23,474 nt of DNA, from the NCBI GenBank assembly GCA_025965735.1, contig JAOPWK010000015.1, positions 1-23,474 of the forward strand, given 5' to 3'. A model generated the notes under the pieces. The model worked only from the letters and a program-made list of their open reading frames with translations. It ran no database searches and had not been told where the DNA came from. Origin of the DNA: Frankiales bacterium (lineage in GTDB: Bacteria > Actinomycetota > Actinomycetes > Mycobacteriales > SCTD01). Positions within the stretch are counted from its first letter, which is position 1; the number at the start of each line of letters is the position of its first letter. The position numbers were made by a program, and so were the translations under genes. This document shows, in pieces, positions 21,257 to 23,474 of the stretch.

Positions 21257-21934
21257 ATGGAGCTCGACCACCTGACCCACCTGCGCGTCGAGGCGAGGGC
21301 CTTCGAGGAGGTCCTGCGCGCCGACCTCGCCGCGCCGGTGGCTGCCTGCCCCGGCTGGATGGTCCGCGACCTGGCCCTGCACCTCGGGGCGGTGCACCTG
21401 TGGGCGGCCGCGGTCGTCCGCACCGGCCGACAGCAGGACGAGCCCGAGGTGACCGTGGCCGACGACGAGCTCGCGGACTGGTACGCCGACTGCGCCCGTG
21501 GGCTGCTCGCCGAGCTGGGCAGCGACCCGAGCCGCCCCGCCTGGACCCTCACCGGTGCGGGCACGCTCGCGTTCTGGCGACGTCGACAGGCGCTCGAGAC
21601 CGCCGTGCACCGCGTGGACGCGCAGCGCGCCGTCGGCCGGGAGCAGCCCGTCAGCCAGGAGCTCGCGGCGGACGGCATCGGCGAAGTGCTCGACGTGATG
21701 CACCCCCGTCAGGTGGTCCTGGCTCGCACGCCCGCACCCACGGCCGCCGTACTGCTCGAGACACCGCAGGGGCTGCGCTGGACCCTCGGCGCAGGCAAGC
21801 CCTGCGCCGTCGTCCGCGGCACCGCCTCCGACCTGCTGCTCCTGCTGTGGCACCGGCGCAGCCGCCACGACCTGGAGGTCGAAGGCGACGTCCGCGCCCT
21901 GGACAGCCTCCTGGCGCAGCGCCTGACCCCGTGA
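21257..21934 (+). CDS. Maleylpyruvate isomerase family protein (mycothiol-dependent / DinB-like fold)
   Basis: 225 residues. The N-terminal domain (about 1-130) matches the MDMPI/DinB-like metal-binding helical bundle: CPGWMVRDLALHLGAVHLW (from Cys31, His42) and FWRRRQALETAVHRVDAQRAVG with Glu114 and His118. His42, Glu114 and His118 are placed like the family metal ligands. The C-terminal part (about 145-225) fits the small accessory domain of the family, ending with ASDLLLLLWHRRSRHDLEVEGD. Members include mycothiol-dependent isomerases, but most are uncharacterised and the substrate here is unknown. The ATG at 21257 starts MELDHLTHLRVEARAF, typical of the group. It is 37 bases upstream of the epimerase gene. 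Confidence 0.87.
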   Translation: MELDHLTHLRVEARAFEEVLRADLAAPVAACPGWMVRDLALHLGAVHLWAAAVVRTGRQQDEPEVTVADDELADWYADCARGLLAELGSDPSRPAWTLTGAGTLAFWRRRQALETAVHRVDAQRAVGREQPVSQELAADGIGEVLDVMHPRQVVLARTPAPTAAVLLETPQGLRWTLGAGKPCAVVRGTASDLLLLLWHRRSRHDLEVEGDVRALDSLLAQRLTP

Positions 21935-21959
21935 AGTCGCGGGGGGCCGTCCCATCGGA

Positions 21960-21965
21960 CAGGAT
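21960..21965 (+). promoter_or_regulatory. Candidate -10 element (leaderless) of the TIGR01777 gene
   Basis: CAGGAT, 6 bases, ATG at 21972. No Shine-Dalgarno at the usual distance, although the G-rich stretch at 21943-21948 lies further upstream. Confidence 0.4.
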
Positions 21966-21971
21966 CAGCGC

Positions 21972-22865
21972 ATGAAGATCGGGATCACCGGCGCGTCCGG
22001 GCTCATCGGCAGCGCGCTGGTGCCTGCTCTGCGGGCCGACGGCCACGACGTCATCCGCTTCGTCCGCGGGCAGGCCGCCGGCGCCGACGAGCGGCCGTGG
22101 GAGCCGTCCGCCCGGCGGCTCGACCCGTCGCACGTCGAGGACCTGGACGCCGTGGTGCACCTGGCCGGCGCGGGAGTGGCCGACCAGCGCTGGACCGAGC
22201 AGCGCAAGCAGGTCGTGCTCGGCAGCCGGGTGGACGGCACCACCACGGTGGCGCAGGCCATGGCCGCGGCGCAGGGCCCGAAGGTGCTGCTGTCCTCCAG
22301 CGCGATCGGCTGGTACGGCGACACCGGCGACCGGCTCACCGACGAGACCGGGCCGACGGGCGAGGGCTTCCTGGCCGACGTCTGCCGGCAGTGGGAGGCC
22401 TCCACCGTCCCCGCCGAGGCGGCGGACATCCGGGTGGCCCACCTGCGCACGGGCATCGTCCTGTCCGGCGAGGGCGGCGCACTGGCCCCTCAGCTGCGGG
22501 TCGCCAAGCTCGGTCTGGGCGCACCGCTGGGCACCGGCCGGCAGTGGGTCTCCTGGATCTCGCTGCACGACCAGGTCGCGGCGATCCGGCACCTGCTCAC
22601 CGCGGACGTCGCCGGGCCCGTCAACCTCGTCGGGCCGTCGCCGGTGACGAACAGGGACTTCACCAAGGCGCTCGGCCGGGCGGTGCACCGCCCCACGATG
22701 CCGATCAAGGTGCCGGCGTTCGCGCTGCGGACGCTGCTCGGTCCCTTCGCCGACGAGGGGGTGCTCATCGGGCAGCGCCTGGTCCCGAAGGTGCTGCAGG
22801 ACAGCGGCTTCCACTTCACCCACGCGGACGTGGACAGCGCGCTCAAGGCGGAGCTGAGCGGCTAG
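21972..22865 (+). CDS. TIGR01777 family NAD-dependent epimerase/dehydratase-like protein
   Basis: A 297-residue extended short-chain dehydrogenase-fold protein of the YfcH/SDR39U1-like group. The Rossmann motif is ITGASGLIGSALVPAL (5-20). Characteristic blocks: DAVVHLAGAGVADQRWTEQRKQ, SRVDGTTTVAQAM, VLLSSSAIGWYGDTGD, LRTGIVLSGEGGAL, GTGRQWVSWISLHDQVAAI and GPVNLVGPSPVTNRDF. The C-terminal DUF1731 domain (about 247-294; PAFALRTLLGPFADEGVLIGQRLVPKVLQDSGF) is complete. The substrate is unknown for the family. The ATG at 21972 gives the standard MKIGITGASG start. It converges with the last gene; their stops share one CTAG. Confidence 0.93.
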   Translation: MKIGITGASGLIGSALVPALRADGHDVIRFVRGQAAGADERPWEPSARRLDPSHVEDLDAVVHLAGAGVADQRWTEQRKQVVLGSRVDGTTTVAQAMAAAQGPKVLLSSSAIGWYGDTGDRLTDETGPTGEGFLADVCRQWEASTVPAEAADIRVAHLRTGIVLSGEGGALAPQLRVAKLGLGAPLGTGRQWVSWISLHDQVAAIRHLLTADVAGPVNLVGPSPVTNRDFTKALGRAVHRPTMPIKVPAFALRTLLGPFADEGVLIGQRLVPKVLQDSGFHFTHADVDSALKAELSG

Positions 22866-23467
22866 CCCTCCGGGCGCACCTCGACGAGCCGCCAGCCGTC
22901 GCCGGTTCGGGTCAGCTGCACCAGGAAGCTCTGCTCCCCGCGCGCCGGGGCCCGGCTCACGACGGCGCCCGCCGCGCTGCGGACCTCGTACGCGGCCAGC
23001 ACGTCGACGACCCGCAGCCGCGCCGCGTCGGGCTCCTCGGACAGCACCTCCACCGACCGGACCTCGTGCCGCAACCCGTGGGCGGTCTGCCGCTGGTCCA
23101 CGAGCGACTGCAGCAGCGCGGTGTCGGAGGCCAGGCCAGGTGAGCCCGGGGCGTAGACGCGTTCGAGCAGGCGGAGGTCACCTGCGGCGAACGCCTCGGC
23201 GCGTGCGGCGTCGAGCCCGTCCAGCACGCTCGCCCACTCCACCGTCACCGGCGCCTGCGCTGAGGGTGTCGGCGCCGTGGTCGGGACCGCCCGGGGCAGG
23301 GCGGCAGCCGGCTGCTCCGCGCCGCGGCCGGACAGCCAGCCGAGGACACCGCCGACGAGCAGCAGCGCGACCAGCCCGGCGCCCAGCAGCACGCCCTGCG
23401 GCACCCGCCGGCCACGAGGCGCGGCCTCGTCCGGCGGGGCGGCCCGCACCGCGTGCGTCTCGCGCAC
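22862..23467 (-). CDS. Membrane-anchored protein of unknown function (start may lie beyond the window)
   Basis: 201 residues from a GTG at 23467; the frame stays open to the right edge, so the true start could lie outside. A charged N-terminus with PRGRRVPQG precedes one hydrophobic segment (about 26-45, VLLGAGLVALLLVGGVLGWL), placing the rest outside the cytoplasm. A Pro/Thr/Ala linker (about 50-70) leads to a domain of about 125 residues: WASVLDGLDAARAEAFAAGDLRLLERVYAPGS, then strands HEVRSVEVLSEE, ARLRVVDVLAAYEV, EQSFLVQLTRTGDGWRLVEVRPEG. The helix-then-curved-sheet order, ending in a GDGWRLV strand, resembles SnoaL/NTF2-like extracytoplasmic domains; that is my inference. No enzymatic residue can be assigned. 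Confidence 0.75.
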   Translation of the reverse strand: MRETHAVRAAPPDEAAPRGRRVPQGVLLGAGLVALLLVGGVLGWLSGRGAEQPAAALPRAVPTTAPTPSAQAPVTVEWASVLDGLDAARAEAFAAGDLRLLERVYAPGSPGLASDTALLQSLVDQRQTAHGLRHEVRSVEVLSEEPDAARLRVVDVLAAYEVRSAAGAVVSRAPARGEQSFLVQLTRTGDGWRLVEVRPEG

Positions 23468-23474
23468 CTCGGGG

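Noticed and set aside
1..23474. Search for a defence system, phage island, tRNA gene, insertion sequence or biosynthetic cluster beyond ergothioneine
   Set aside because: No transposase, integrase, restriction, reverse transcriptase, CRISPR repeat, tRNA cloverleaf or terminal inverted repeats could be recognised by eye. The HNH relic is the only mobile-like trace.

Overview
The window is a gene-dense, very GC-rich stretch of chromosome from an actinobacterium (Actinomycetota). The evidence is the codon and base bias, many GTG starts, a DUF3043 membrane protein, a complete EgtA-E ergothioneine set, a 13E12-type HNH endonuclease relic and an actinobacterial pepA / lpd / sucB neighbourhood. I cannot name a genus from the sequence alone. 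I see no rRNA, tRNA, CRISPR array, insertion sequence, phage gene or recognisable defence cassette. This looks like core chromosome, so the most interesting points concern gene decay, gene condensation and promoter architecture rather than a new cassette.

Layout. (1) 1-1437, minus: the start of an A-type Fe-S insertion protein (ErpA) and a glycerate kinase. (2) 1522-5215, plus: quinolinate synthase NadA, a DUF3043 membrane protein, a lipoprotein of unknown function and an aldo/keto reductase, facing a small unknown gene on the minus strand. (3) 5464-6932, plus: a metallo-beta-lactamase-fold protein translationally coupled to a shortened CobT-like protein, which suggests a cobamide link. (4) 6922-9601, minus: EgtE, GcvT and a shikimate-kinase-like P-loop protein in one run. 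(5) 9627-11030: a DUF1905/YdeI-type gene (plus) and a frameshifted HNH endonuclease relic (minus). (6) 11257-15407, minus: a tightly overlapping egtA-egtB-egtC-egtD operon. (7) 15575-17781, plus: leucyl aminopeptidase and an exported Lys/Pro/Ala-repeat protein, ended by a strong bidirectional hairpin. (8) 17841-18188, minus: a small conserved unknown. (9) 18312-21161, plus: dihydrolipoamide dehydrogenase and the E2 acyltransferase, ended by a perfect 12-bp hairpin. (10) 21257-23467: a maleylpyruvate-isomerase-fold protein, a TIGR01777 epimerase, and on the minus strand a membrane-anchored unknown running toward the window edge.

How the genes work together. EgtA-E would convert histidine, cysteine, glutamate and SAM into ergothioneine, a low-molecular-weight thiol. 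The egt set is physically split: egtE lies beyond the HNH relic and an opposite-strand gene. Lpd and the E2 belong to 2-oxo-acid dehydrogenase complexes. GcvT (glycine cleavage) also depends on a lipoyl system that uses Lpd. NadA and ErpA are both tied to Fe-S clusters. A recurring feature is that most operon heads without a Shine-Dalgarno sequence carry an nAnnnT hexamer 6-8 bases before the start codon, the signature of leaderless transcription.
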